Shown: positions 11,301-22,915 of the stretch, in pieces | Position numbering within the stretch: position 1 is the stretch's first letter | Layout: every line of letters starts with the position of its first letter | Assembly (NCBI GenBank): GCA_035236585.1 | Contig: CP141127.1 | Location: 65,887,495-65,951,494 of the forward strand | Direction: 5' to 3' | DNA length: 64,000 nt | DNA from: Warburgia ugandensis | Taxonomy: Eukaryota; Streptophyta; Magnoliopsida; Canellales; Canellaceae | Position numbers and translations under genes: made by a program | The notes under the pieces: model-generated | Database searches by the model: none | What the model saw: the letters and a program-made list of their open reading frames with translations, nothing else | Told to the model about the DNA's origin: nothing

Positions 11301-13796
11301 GTTGTTACCCTGAAATACTTATGGAAACCTTGATCTCTTACAATTGCATCTGCAATCAACTTTCATATTCCCATAATTTGGAAAAAGGTATTAGCAAAAA
11401 TTTGCTAATAAAACCTAAAGTGCACTACTTAGTTCACTTTCCAAGCTTAATTAGGTTAGACATCATCTTTCTATGTTTGGGTTTTGAATTTCAATTATGG
11501 TATGTGTTGGTCATTTATATACTTAACCGTGTGAGTAACAGCCAAGAAAATATCTAATACTCAAGTTGGCTAGAAAATCAGGTCTGGAGTAAGTTTCTAC
11601 TTAAGCTGAATTTTCTGGATGCTAATATTTGACCCTTTGAGGATCACTACTGGTCATACATGACTAATTTTATAGAAATACTATTCTAGAGGTATATGGA
11701 TTTAAGATAATTTTAACTAATTAGAACTCTAAATGGAAGCAATAATTGAAGGAAAAATAGCTGTAAAAACCACCCTTTTCAGCTAGGATTATTTTGATCT
11801 CCATGGGACAACAAGTTAGGTCATTTAGGAGCCTTAACAGATCAAATTGAACTTATCTTTTACCAGAACCCAAAGCAACAAAACTTGGAGTTTATTTCCT
11901 ATGAAATATCCAAGTGTTGTTGGTTTGGCTAAAGATTAGTTTAACAATTAGGCATTGTGAAGAAGTCACATGTGCTTTATTATAACATACAAGCTAATTC
12001 CAACAATCATCTATATGCTTCCTTAAGAAGTACCACAAACACAATGGTTCCTGCATATTTTGCTGCAAAGTTTCCCAAGGAACCACCAACCAATGTTAAA
12101 ATTTCCATCAAATCCCTAAGTATAGAAGTCTTGATTCAAGAATCAAGAATATGGAAATAAGCCTAGATCCTACTTAATTTGTAGGAATATACAATATGAT
12201 GAGTGGGACTTCATTTCAAGATTACCATGATCAAATCAAGATCTAGGTTTTCTCATATTTAACCTATAATGCGACTTCTAGCTCCCTAACATCATCGGAG
12301 ATGATGGGTTCATGTACCTCTCAAACACCGAACTGTAGAGTCACCATGCATTCTATTTTTCCCAAAATCCAGAGTCTACTTCCCACCAATCAGCCAAAGA
12401 AAAAGGGCTTTAGTTAGGCTCTTCATGTTAAGTGAGACGATTGGCTCAAATCTATGATTTGAGTTGTCGTCTTCTCTATCAACAGCCTATGACTCTAGCC
12501 CCCAAAACCCTTCTTCTTCTCCTTGCTGGTGTGACACGTCTTCTCTGACAAGCATGGCTATCCTCTGGCAAGAATGGTTGCTCTCCACTCCTCTCTTTCC
12601 TCCCTCTTCTCCTTCTCCTTCTCCTTCTTTCTCTCCTTCTCCATTTTTTCTTGTCGAGTTTCCTCTCTTCTTATCTGTCGGGTTGGGGAAGACCTCACTT
12701 AAGTTGGAGGGAGTGCTAATACCAATTCAGCCCCCTCCTTACGTAAATTTCTTTTTTTCTTTTTAATCTAAAATGTCCTTTGTATTCATATATCCATAAC
12801 TTCACATCCTATCTCTAATTTTAGTGTTCTTTACATCATTGCATTCATTTTTTCAAGTACAATCCAAATTTTAATGTTTTTGGGTTCAATTAGGTGTCTT
12901 TCAAGAGGTCAATTTTGTGGAACCTAAACATGAAAATATTTCAATTTGCATTCATTAAAATTAATTCATAATCATCTAAAATGGAATTTATAAATTACGG
13001 TTATTACAATAACTAAGTTTCACATGCTTTGATTCTATTTAAAATTTAAGATAATACATGTAAAGCATTATCCATATTAATTCATTCTTATCAAAACATA
13101 GCAATTATTTAGTTAGAAATATGAATCCAACTACCTAAAATTGACCATTCTGATTTACCAAAGTCTTTCAATGATTGATCTGAGCATTGAACCATGATTT
13201 AAATCACTAAACTGAGCTTCTAAACTATGACAAAAACTCAGACCTCACAATTTAATGTAAGATCAATGGTTACAGTAACCTAATTTCCTGATTAAAGGTT
13301 TTACAAGTCTATATCTAACATTCTATAACTTAATAAAGGTTAATACTTAACAAAATTTCACAAAAATTTCTCATTTATTATGTGCACAAAATGAAAATAA
13401 AAGTTTGAAGCAATTAGGTGAAGGATTTACCTAGATTGCCCCAAATCAATGTTAAATAGATTGCCCAATAGTTTATAATGGTCTAACTTAGTATTATAGA
13501 GTTTGATTTTGTAGTCAAAGTGTTAGGTCTAAGCTTAAAATCATGATCAGACAGTCAAAGATTTTGATTTGATAATTTTCTTCTTGATCCATTAATTTTG
13601 ATTTTGATTAAGACTTTTCCAGTCTGGATCTTTGAAATTTTTTATTCATTCTATTAATTTAGGGATGGGGAACCTATTGGTAACTTTAGATCATTGATCA
13701 TGCATTACTTAATACTATTTAACAAATTTGATGATTGAGATTGTCCAATCGATTTTAAGCCTAGATCAACAATCATAGTCAAATATGATAGAGAAT
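8312..13796. other. Long stretch without a recognisable gene
   Basis: AT-rich DNA between the N-terminal exon of the PTTA/En/Spm-like remnant and the duplicated block near 14 kb. Several short open frames exist (9853-10224 and 10774-10962 on minus, 12464-12766 on plus), but none shows a family signature. The last is a TCTCCT-type low-complexity translation. If the CACTA interpretation is right, this is element interior, and a transposase proper may once have lain here or further right. Confidence 0.4.
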
Positions 13797-13975
13797 TGCT
13801 TAGACATGAAAAGAGTAGGTTAGACATTTTTCCAAACTAGGTATAAAAGAATTATAAGTATTTACAATAACTAAATTACATACATGCACACATGTGAAAA
13901 TTTTTAATTAATAATGAAAAAGAAGAAAAATATGATACATACATTCAAAAATAAATTTAACTATAAAAAGAAATT
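13797..13975. repeat. Repeat D, copy 1 (direct repeat)
   Basis: Starts with TTAGACATGAAAAGAG-like sequence and includes AACTAAATTACATACATGCA and CACATGTG. It matches 14830-15007 in the same orientation. Matching sequence resumes at about 14090-14195 versus 15500-15605. Confidence 0.75.
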
Positions 13976-14235
13976 ATAAGTATTTAAATGGTTGACGATA
14001 GCTACAAATATATATTTTCACTACAAACTTTGAAAGTATTTGATTTTGGAAGTTGTTTACAGCAAACAACTTCAAAAATAACATATTTTCACTACAAATA
14101 TATATTTTTTATATTAGTATTTACAATATTTTACATAAATACTCAAAGAAATTATTTTTTATGATAGTCACCATTAATTCATGCATTCTATACATAATAT
14201 ATACAAGAATATTTAAAAGAATTTACTTTTTAAAA

Positions 14236-14367
14236 GAGCTAATTATAAATCTGGGATTATATTGCAACTCATTGATACAAGGCATATAGCTCATCATAAA
14301 AGAGCTATTATATAATTGAGATTATATTGCAACTCACTAATACAATCCATATAGCGCCCTCATATAC
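14236..14367. repeat. Two-copy tandem repeat, 66-bp unit
   Basis: GAGCTA(A/T)TATA followed by ATTATATTGCAACTCA and ATACAA...CATATAGC occurs twice, with starts at 14236 and 14302. Confidence 0.8.
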
Positions 14368-14829
14368 TATTTTCAATCCAAGTGCCCTCCTCACCATTAT
14401 CACACACATAATTCTCATTCACACCAAGTAATTTGATTGATGGGATTGTTTTGGTAATACATGGGTTATCTATTTCAATATCACGTAGGTTGTCTCTATC
14501 ACAAAAATCCCTCGGAATGGATGATAAAATAGTTGATTATCTCTTATAATGTGTGTCATGCAATTAAAATACGTGTTTTGTTAGAGATGCCAAAATAAAT
14601 TGATCATTTTTATAGCCAATCTTGTTGAGGTCCTCCAAGGGCATCAATTTTGATGTTATCTTTGTTATATTCCACCCAACTGCATGTAATTACAATAAAC
14701 GCCTACCTTAAGTGTGGACTCTATGAAATTTTCTATTCCCACATATTCTTTGATGTTCTTGTCGTAGTCGTCCAAGTATATTTGTCCATTATCTTAAGAA
14801 ATTAAAGCAAATCTATATGTGGAGACTTG

Positions 14830-15007
14830 TTAGACATGAAAAAGATTAGGTTAGGCAATTTACCATATACTAGGCATACAAGAATTAGAAGTATTAGAAA
14901 TAACTAAATTACATGCATGCACACATGTGGAAATTTTCAATTAACAATGAAAAAGGAATCAAAATATGGCAGATACATTTAAAAAAGAAATTTAACTTTA
15001 AAAAGGT
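14830..15007. repeat. Repeat D, copy 2 (direct repeat)
   Basis: Second copy of the block at 13797-13975. The downstream continuation of the block is displaced by roughly 380 bp that includes the palindromic subterminal-type repeats at 15225-15485. Confidence 0.75.
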
Positions 15008-15048
15008 AAGATTCTAACTATAACCTTGTAAAAATTCTTTAAATATGC

Positions 15049-15070
15049 ATATATATATATATATATATAT
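15049..15070. repeat. (AT)11 microsatellite
   Basis: Uninterrupted AT dinucleotides. Confidence 0.95.
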
Positions 15071-15224
15071 GAGACAAACAAAAAGATACTAACTAACACT
15101 CAAAAATTGATATTGACTACAAATTTGTGAATGTAGTTCCAATTCATAGTTGGGATTTGGTTGAGGATAGCTATAACGAAATCCAACTTATATTCTATGT
15201 ATGGATGACTGATGATATAACTCT

Positions 15225-15485
15225 TAAAACAGACTTATAAATTTAAAGTCGTTTATTGTAAATGACTTTAAAAGTAAGTGGCTTTTAAACTTGTTTACTA
15301 CAATCGACTTTAAAAATCATAGAATTTTAAATTCATTTACTATAAATACTTTAAAAGTCACCTACTTTAAAGTCATTCATAGTAAATGACATTAAAAGTA
15401 GGTGACTTTTAAAGTCATTTGCCTCAAACGACTTTAAAAGTCTGTGATTTTTAAAGTCATTTTTCTCAAACGACTTTAAAAGCTA
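15225..15485. repeat. Palindromic GACTTTAAAAGTC-type repeats, middle cluster
   Basis: About eight alternating direct and inverted units of (A/G)ACTTTAAA(A)GTC, separated by ATTTACTATAAAT- or TTTGCCTCAAAC-like spacers. They are the same motif family as the clusters near 4.7 and 21.4 kb. They interrupt the second copy of repeat D. They could be subterminal repeats of the large CACTA-like element or mark the end of a related element nested inside it. Confidence 0.65.
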
Positions 15486-15489
15486 ATAT

Positions 15490-16038
15490 ATTTTCAATTC
15501 AAATATATATATGATATTAGTACTTTATAATATCTTACATAAATATACAATAAACCAATTTTTTATGATACTCAGCATTGATTCATGCATTCTTTGTACA
15601 CAAACACACACACACATAAAACATGTGAACAAGGAAATCAAAGATTTTTTTTATTAGATCCAATGTTACATATTTTTAATTCTTATTAAAACAATATCAT
15701 GATCAAAGAGCTTATCTGATCTATTTCACCAAAATCTAGCCTCCTAATATTTAGCTAACACCACTCTATGGGAGAGAGAGGGTAAAGCTTTAAGTTGCAA
15801 CGTCCTCGGCCAACTTCATGGTATTACCACCACTCTTCATCAAACCCTAATTCTAGATGAGAACCACAAATCGTAGTGTTTTACCTTTCTTCAATAGTGA
15901 GGGTTGGAGAGAGAAGTAGTTGTTGTTTGCAATGAAATCATATGATTTTTAGCGAAATCATGATGATCTAATACACTTCTTGACCTCATCATATGTAGTG
16001 ATAGAAACTACTTGATCTACAAAATGCAAACAAAGAGA
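15490..16038. other. Non-coding segment before the solo LTR
   Basis: No gene recognised. CA-rich near 15600 and AT-rich elsewhere. The sequence continues past the solo LTR at 20903, so this is the left half of an interrupted unit. Confidence 0.45.
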
Positions 16039-16043
16039 GTTGG
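16039..16043. repeat. Target site duplication GTTGG, left copy
   Basis: GTTGG immediately precedes the TGTGAC terminus of the solo LTR. The identical GTTGG at 20898-20902 follows the other terminus. Five bp is the usual Ty3/gypsy duplication length. Confidence 0.9.
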
Positions 16044-17499
16044 TGTGACGACCTAGGTTTTTATAACACATTTTGTAATACATTTTTCAAAGGCAAGGCC
16101 CTCAGTAGTGAGAAAATTTTCACAAAACAAAGCAGCGAAAATTCTTTTCTTTAAAACTTGTTTGAAAGCCCAAGTCATCACTTCATACATAACATAGGTA
16201 GAATTTTTGTGCAAGATAAAATTCCATTGAAGGAATATACTTTTAGTAAATTCTAGAACCCATCCAATGGTTCACAGTACAGCCCGAGTATCAGTACAAT
16301 ACTTATCCAAATTGCATAATCCAAACTTCAAACCTCACCATACATAAAAAACTATCAATACAATACAATGCTCTCAAATAAAATACATGTCTTCAAGGGG
16401 TATACCCTGATTGATTATTCTTTCAAATCTTCTTAAGCCTTGAGCTCCTAATTCTCCTTCTCTGTATCTGAGATATTATAAACATTGAAACATATACAAT
16501 ATCTCAACAAGCTATGCTTGGTAGGGGATTTCAAGAAGCATAAAACTTTGACAGTATAATCTTAATACTTCATAATCCCATTATTCATACTCATGGAGCA
16601 ATCTCTTTACTTTATCATATATGTACATCCTTACACATACATGCAATATAGTGTGTATAGATATATACATATAGTCAAAACCGTGAAAAATAGTTAATAT
16701 CTCAAAACATAATCATATCTAGCTTATGCTGAGTTGATAAATCATTCAAACTCTGCTCGGAATACTCATCGATACTCCACAATTACCCAACATCTCATCA
16801 TGCCATATCATAAGGCATATCACTATGCCATGCATCATAATGCAAAAATATTCAAAGAACTACTATGCATACAATCAGAATCCATACCAATGCGCCTAGG
16901 CAACTACTCAATAATCCACCTATACGATCCTCGGTGGAAATTATAATATCCATGTCCGTATGGGGATGACCATGGCTGTCACATGGAGGCATTCCCATAA
17001 TTTTCCCACCCAACTTTTAGCCTCATGTAGGCTTGGTATACATATAATAACAAGTTTTGGAGAGCGGGTGGCCAAACCCTACTAACTCTCCTAGCATAGC
17101 ATCTCCAGGCCTATGCCTATTTAAAATAAAACTACAAGCCTCTATGCTTGTATGTAAAATAATTCTCATACGTATTAGACGCTCTGTTTATTTACTTAGG
17201 GCTGGAATACTTTCTAGTTTCCTATTTACTTAGGGTTTTCCTCATTTCTAACATAACCATTTCACATGTGATTTGATTGGATCATAAGGGTTTTCAATGG
17301 GTTTAATACAAGTATTTACATTATACTTGTCAACATTTTCAAACATAAGATCATGTATACAACATGTACTTCTCATGTAGATGCATTCATAAAATCCTCC
17401 TACCTTTAAGTGGTAATTCATCTCTTCAAATCTTCCATGATCCTGACTGATGTATGAAATCTGTAAATCCATGCATACTATCAATATTTGTACAATTGT

Positions 17500-17910
17500 G
17501 GATAATCTCCTATCTATATTCTTTATCTGATCTTGTCCATTGATATAAAGGATTTAGATCTGTTTTGTGTTCCTATCATCTATATAATCTATCTTCCTTA
17601 GATAGTATTTTATCCTATTGATCAATAGCTCTGATAGTTAGAATGATCTTCTAGCCTTTCAGATCTAATTATTTTCTATCTCTAAGTCTTTGTGTATCTA
17701 TATCTTTGATCTTGATCTTTCATAGATCCTTTGATCAACAATCTATTCTTGTTGATAAAGATCAAGGGTCTAGATCTTCTATCATCTAGTTCTTCTTTGA
17801 TCTAAGTTCAGTTATTTGATCATCCCTAAGGAGGATGATCCTAGTTCTTTTCCTTGAATCATATTTGATCAAGGGTTTCGATTATCTAATCTAATGATCT
17901 AGATTTGATC
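17500..17910 (-). other. GATC-rich segment of the giant LTR
   Basis: The tetranucleotide GATC, often as AGATC or TGATC, recurs at a density far above the surroundings. The same segment is present in the other copies at about 45640-45900 and 52180-52680. No coding or RNA interpretation is evident. Confidence 0.6.
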
Positions 17911-19440
17911 TATAGCATACATAGTAATAAACATGCATACTAAGTACAATACAATGTTATTATTCTTATCATTCTTAATCATTCAAGATCCTATGGATCT
18001 TGTTTGATAATTCTTATCTTACTTATAATTTTTATTCTGATTAGATAATTTACTAACCATTTATGCTCTTATTATTATTCAACCAGTTAATGTTTTACTT
18101 GTTGAAGATAACTTATTTCAACCTAAGTCTAAACTGCTACTCTTACTTCCAATTGGCTAAGGCTTACTAGCTGAATGGGTGATCACAAAGTGGTTACTTC
18201 AATCCTCATATAAGGAGGCATTTAGACCTCACAAACTTCAATGGAAGGTAGGGGAAGAGCGAGGCTCTATTAGAAAACCCCCTTAACCACCATGTTTAAT
18301 ATTCACTAAAATGACCTTAGCTCAACCTTTCATAAGGTTCCTATGAACATATTAACCCTAAGTACTCTTTCTAATTGATTTTAATTAAGTCCATGAACAT
18401 TTAAAATGTCATTCATGGGGTTTATTATTTTCCTAGTTTGGGCCAAGGATTTGATAATCCTTATATTGTCCTACTAACTATAGCCCTTACTAATATTGAG
18501 TCCAAGTCATTCACTCATCTTAATTTTTCATGAATCTTTGTTTCATTAGATTTTATTTTTGGTAATTTATGAACTTGAGACATAACCACTGATTAAATAA
18601 TTATATCTACTAACTTAAAGACAATTAAGATGCTCATACTATACTTTGATAATTCAAATAATCATACACTTTAAATCATAAGAGAAGTGTACATCTATAT
18701 CATTCTAAGGACATTCATTCTCTAATATACTAACATGGATCCTAATTTAATTAAATCTATCAACCTAATATAACAATCTAATAACACATAATATGCTAAA
18801 ATTTAAGAACTATCATACTTTATAATATGAATAACATTTACCATACTAATATCAAATAAAATACATGAAACTAATTAGATTAAAATTATTAGAAACCTTT
18901 ACTTATGATCCAACCATTAGTTCTTAGATCTTTTCCTTTTAAATCAAGGTTTTAATTGATTTTAGGGTTTTTACTCCATTAAGGTGCAAAGATCATATTT
19001 CTTTATTCTTGTCATATTCAATCCATGATCTCCATGGATTACATCATATTATTCTTCATTCAATCCATCCCAAAGGTCTGATCACACTTGATCTTATTGA
19101 TCAAGTGGGTCCCTTTACATATTTAGGGTTTTTCTACCATAAAGGGTAGATCCCTCATTTTATGTTCAATCTGTCAAAATAACTAATGGATATTAATTGA
19201 TTTCAATATTATATCATCATTAAAATATATCCCCAAGATCTGATCATCTCAGATCTTGAAAGTTGAAAACTTATTTTGTAAATACAGAAAGTTTCATAGG
19301 AATTTTCTAAATTTTATGCTTTCAGAAGAAAATATATGAAATAAGATTTTCATAGCTTCTTTTCAATCTCAATTTGGAGTTCAGATGACTCTTTAATTGA
19401 GATTTTTAAGTTCACAGTCATTCTAGGGCTAGATTTGATT

Positions 19441-19710
19441 TGGGCCCATCAGAACGGACGGCCCAGATTTATTAAGGCAGAACGGGCCGAGTGGATGAAA
19501 CTGTCGCTCACATCGTCACAGGGATGCAAGCGAGACGCGCTACCCCGAGACAGTCAGTGTTGTGCAGTCATCCCATCGGGATGACGTCGCACACGGCGCA
19601 CTTACTCAGAGGCGCTCTAGTAGAGTGCATCTCCATACAGTGTTCCACACAATGTCCCAGAAGCCATCTGATATGGAGATCGGACAGTCCGTTTGGACTG
19701 TCCAATCAAT
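19441..19710 (-). promoter_or_regulatory. GC-rich island within the LTR, with ACGT motif
   Basis: A CpG-containing block sharply different from the AT-rich LTR around it. It contains a TGACGTC element (19582-19588), the ACGT-core type bound by plant bZIP factors. The equivalent island occurs in all other copies of the LTR. Its position downstream of the minus-strand TATA box suggests a leader-region regulatory or structured element. Function is inferred from position and conservation only. Confidence 0.5.
19682..19703. repeat. Perfect 9-bp inverted repeat (hairpin) in the GC island
   Basis: Arms GGACAGTCC and GGACTGTCC are separated by GTTT. The hairpin recurs at the same place, with one to two mismatches, in the other three LTR copies (40171-40193, 47759-47781, 54404-54425). 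Confidence 0.8.
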
Positions 19711-20319
19711 CCCTATTCAATTGAGAGCCTTAAATGATATAAAATTTCTTGAAATTTCTAACCTAAGGGTTTTGAACCCTTCTGGATCAATTTGATTGCT
19801 CAGATTTTCTATCCGAGCCTTCTATCATTCATAATTAAAGGGTTCTTACCCTTTCTTGACTTTTATTATTTTTATCCTAAATATGATTTTAGAAAAATTA
19901 AAATTACATAAAATAACATGAAACAAGTGTGGAAAGGGTTTTTGCCTACCTGATTGGTGAAAAAGGTCAGTTTTGCAATCCAAAAATAAAAGAATACCCA
20001 CTTGATGAATAAGATAGCCCAAGAACCGCTTGTCTTGTGATTTTCTGTTGTTTGAACCGTTGGATCTTGAAATTGATTTGGGGTTTTTGTAGAAAACATA
20101 GTCTAGGACAATTGGGATGGTGGGATTGTGAGATTTGATCTAGAACAAAGTGCCTAATTGAATTTAGGTCTCTTGTTCCAATCTAGGGAGAGGAGAGAGA
20201 AAGTGAAAGAAAAGGGATTTTTGGGAATTTTGGAAAGGGAACTATGTCTATTTTCATATGAGAAGAAAGATAATTTTGTGAAAAATTTTATGAACATTTT
20301 TGGAGGATTTTTGGGGGTG

Positions 20320-20327
20320 TATTTATA
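20320..20327 (-). promoter_or_regulatory. LTR TATA box (TATAAATA on minus)
   Basis: TATAAATA reads on minus, about 570 bp inside the LTR start and next to a C-rich run. The same element is at 40814-40821 and 48402-48409, and as TATAAATT at 55047-55054. Transcription would start about 30 bp further toward lower coordinates, giving a U3 of roughly 600 bp and a very long R-U5. Confidence 0.6.
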
Positions 20328-20897
20328 AGCATTTTGGGTGTTTTTCATGATTATGTGTAATTATTATGTTTTATTCTTTTTATTATTTAATTTGCATTGG
20401 ATCCTCCACTACCACCTCCTTCTCTACTATCAGCTGGTAGTGGTTTGACCACTAATTACATGTTTTTTGGTCGTTGGATTCATTTTGTGGGCCCCTTGTG
20501 GGTCCCACAGGGGTGCAAAAAGACCATTTTGTCCTTTATGGAGAAAATTTTATTTTATTCTCTTGAGCTCGGAATTGAGCATAGTTACTAGTGTTGGATT
20601 TGTATTTCTGAGTACATCATGAATATTGAGTTCTTAGTTCTTGGATATGTGTAAAATTATCATTTTGCCCTTTTATTCAGAAAAATAAGGATTTTCCATC
20701 TGAATTCAGAATTTGTCATGCTTACAATCATTCTGAAGGGTTCGTTGAGTATGTTTTCAATTATACATGTCTTATACTTTGATTCTACTTCTATGAGAAG
20801 TTCATTTTTAATAACCCTAATATTTTAGCCTGAATTTTCTAAAAATTCAAACTAAATTGATTTTCTCAATCAATTTACAAAAATTGGGGTTGTCACA

Positions 20898-20902
20898 GTT
20901 GG
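20898..20902. repeat. Target site duplication GTTGG, right copy
   Basis: Matches the five bases immediately left of the solo LTR. Confidence 0.9.
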
Positions 20903-21084
20903 TAACAAGAAAGCAATGCATGAGTGGTTATGGTTTACTTATAGTATTTTTCAAGCCACAAATAATCAAAATATCCTAAATGCAAACCAAGAAAGGAAAA
21001 AGGACTAAGACAAACACAAGGACTAAAGGAGGAGGCTGTCATGCCACTCATGAGAATAAAAACATGAACAAGGGATACAGGAAA

Positions 21085-21756
21085 AAATGAGATGACTTCG
21101 GCATTTTATAGATGAACAAGGACTTTTGAAGTCATTTATTTCTAAATGGATTTAAAAGCATACACCTTTGAATTCGTTTGAGTCAAATGACTTTAAAAGT
21201 ATATACTTTAGTCTAGCATGAAGAGAAATTTTATGTGGAAAAAGACTTATAAAGTTGTTTAACTCTAAACTACTTCAAAATTCATTTGACTTTTGAAGTT
21301 GTTTTGAAATAAATGGTTTTAAAAGTCAATGACTTCTGAAGTCATTTGAATCAAATGACTTTAAAGTCCTTTCTCACGTAAAATACCTCTTCATGCCAGA
21401 CTAAAGTGTATACTTTTCGAGTCATTTGATTCAAACGACTTCAAAAGTGTATACTTTTAAAGACATTTAGAACTAAACAACTTTAAAAGTGAAGTATGTA
21501 TTTTAAAGACATTTAGTAATAAACAACTTTAAAATTTTAGGCTTTTGAAGTTGTTTGAGTCAAACAACTTTAAAAGTCCTTCCCTATAAAAAGAAATTCC
21601 TCTTCATGCTAGATTAAAGAAGCTGTTTTTGATTAAACAACTTCTTAAGTCTATATAATTCATTTTTTTCTAAACAACTTGTAAAATATTTATGAAGTCA
21701 GTAGTTAAAATAACAACTTCTCTATACCGAGTTTAAAAGACCCATGTGTAGTAGTG
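21085..21756. repeat. Palindromic subterminal repeats and putative CACTA terminus, right cluster
   Basis: A dense array of direct and inverted ACTTTAAAAGT / ACTTTTGAAGTC units ends at CCCATGTGTAGTAGTG. Read on minus, that end is CACTACTACACATGGG, a CACTAC-type terminus as in En/Spm elements. The array stops at this point. The opposite end of the inferred element (near 4.67 kb) has the motif cluster but not the terminus. Confidence 0.65.
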
Positions 21757-22915
21757 TCTTCCCTTATCCTTTCTCCTTATCACATTTAGGAAGTTTTAAT
21801 GAAAAATAATGGAATGGTGGCTCTGGTTTTATCATATATATAACTTATCTCGCAACCTTTGGATCATGTTTCAACCTTATGCTGTGTGGTTAAGATCTCC
21901 TTGAAGTCTCCCATTAAAAGGATATAGTTTAATGCTTCTTTTTTTCTCATTCGTTGAATATGCATGCCCTAAGGTGAATGGCTAAGACTGTTGAGATTTT
22001 CTTATCTAAAATGATTCCGCTCCTTTGATTTCTCCTCATCTCACCATTTTTATTTCCAAACTTAAAAATATGTTTTTTCCTAAGGAGAATACTTTTTGGT
22101 CTCCTTGCAAAATGGTGGGTAGCTCACCAAAATTTTCTCCACCAATCACGGCTCAGTCTTCTCTCTCATGCATGAATTCTTACCATTGGTCAATCCTAAC
22201 TCAAATAGATTCTCATTGGTTTCTTTAGGATGGTCTTGGATGTGGAGTATCTCAGCCATCGTGAATTTCTAGATGAAAATTCACCGTAGCTTTTGCCTTT
22301 TTTATCTCTCCTCCCTCCTTATTTTCCCCACCAATCCTACTCATCTCTTCATATGTTCCTTGTATATTTAAGTGGGATACACCATATTTTCATAGAAACT
22401 TCGTGGTATACATGTAGGTGGTCCCTATTTTGAAGTGCAGAGAGAGAAAGTTAAGGTTTTTAGTCTCCGACGGGCCCCAATTGGATTGTACTTCATATGT
22501 GTACTTTCTTTTATGTGCATGGCTCTCAAGCTCCAATTGGAAGCTCTTAAAAGGTGGTAGAATGTGTGCATGCATTCATGAAGGTTTTATCAACTTATAT
22601 TTTGATCTTTATAGCCTCTTTTGTACAAATAAGATTCGACAATCTTTTAGGGTCTCTAACTGTGCTAAAAATGGTAATAACACCCATTCTACATTATGAA
22701 CTTTTGGACTTCATTAAATTTGGTAGGTAGGCTCATGTTGATGCTTGAAATTTGTATTGTTCATTTTTTAGGGTTTAGAATGCCAAAAATACCCTTTTTT
22801 ACAATTGTGCCCTAATCTTGTAAAATGTGAAAATAACCATAATTAGTGATCTTTATGATAAAACAAGGGCTAAATCCTACTAAATATAGAGATATATATG
22901 TAATAATTCTATACC
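21757..22915. other. No recognisable gene
   Basis: AT-rich DNA with a few short chance frames. Its right part (about 22730-22915) resembles the AT-rich start of the non-coding tail of the following minus-strand Athila element, but no LTR partner was found. Confidence 0.4.

Larger units (their letters stand above)
16044..20897 (-). mobile_element. Solo LTR (4.85 kb) of a Tekay/Del-like gypsy family
   Basis: Bounded by TGTGAC...GTCACA inverted termini and flanked by perfect GTTGG duplications, with no internal coding region. It is therefore a solo LTR left by recombination between the two LTRs of a full element. It aligns along most of its length with 44139-48995, 50477-55619 and the truncated 38525-41407. 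Orientation follows from the copy at 38525-48995, whose pol and polypurine tract show that the element reads on minus. Inside are a minus-strand TATA box, a GC-rich island and a GATC-rich segment. The open frames within it (for example 16734-16946 and 19491-19724) are chance frames. Confidence 0.93.
4668..21756 (-). mobile_element. Putative large CACTA (En/Spm)-like transposon, degenerate, containing a nested solo LTR
   Basis: Three things support one element: motif-sharing palindromic clusters at both extremes, a CACTAC-type terminus on the right, and a minus-strand PTTA/En/Spm-like gene near the left end. The nested solo LTR accounts for 4.86 kb, leaving about 12.2 kb, within the size known for plant CACTA elements. 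Weak points are the missing left terminus, the missing TNP2-type transposase and the extra middle cluster, which could mean two related elements. Confidence 0.45.

Noticed and set aside
12464-12766. 100-codon plus-strand open frame rich in serine and proline
   Set aside because: Most of it is translated from a TCTCCT-type low-complexity tract. No conserved domain or start context.
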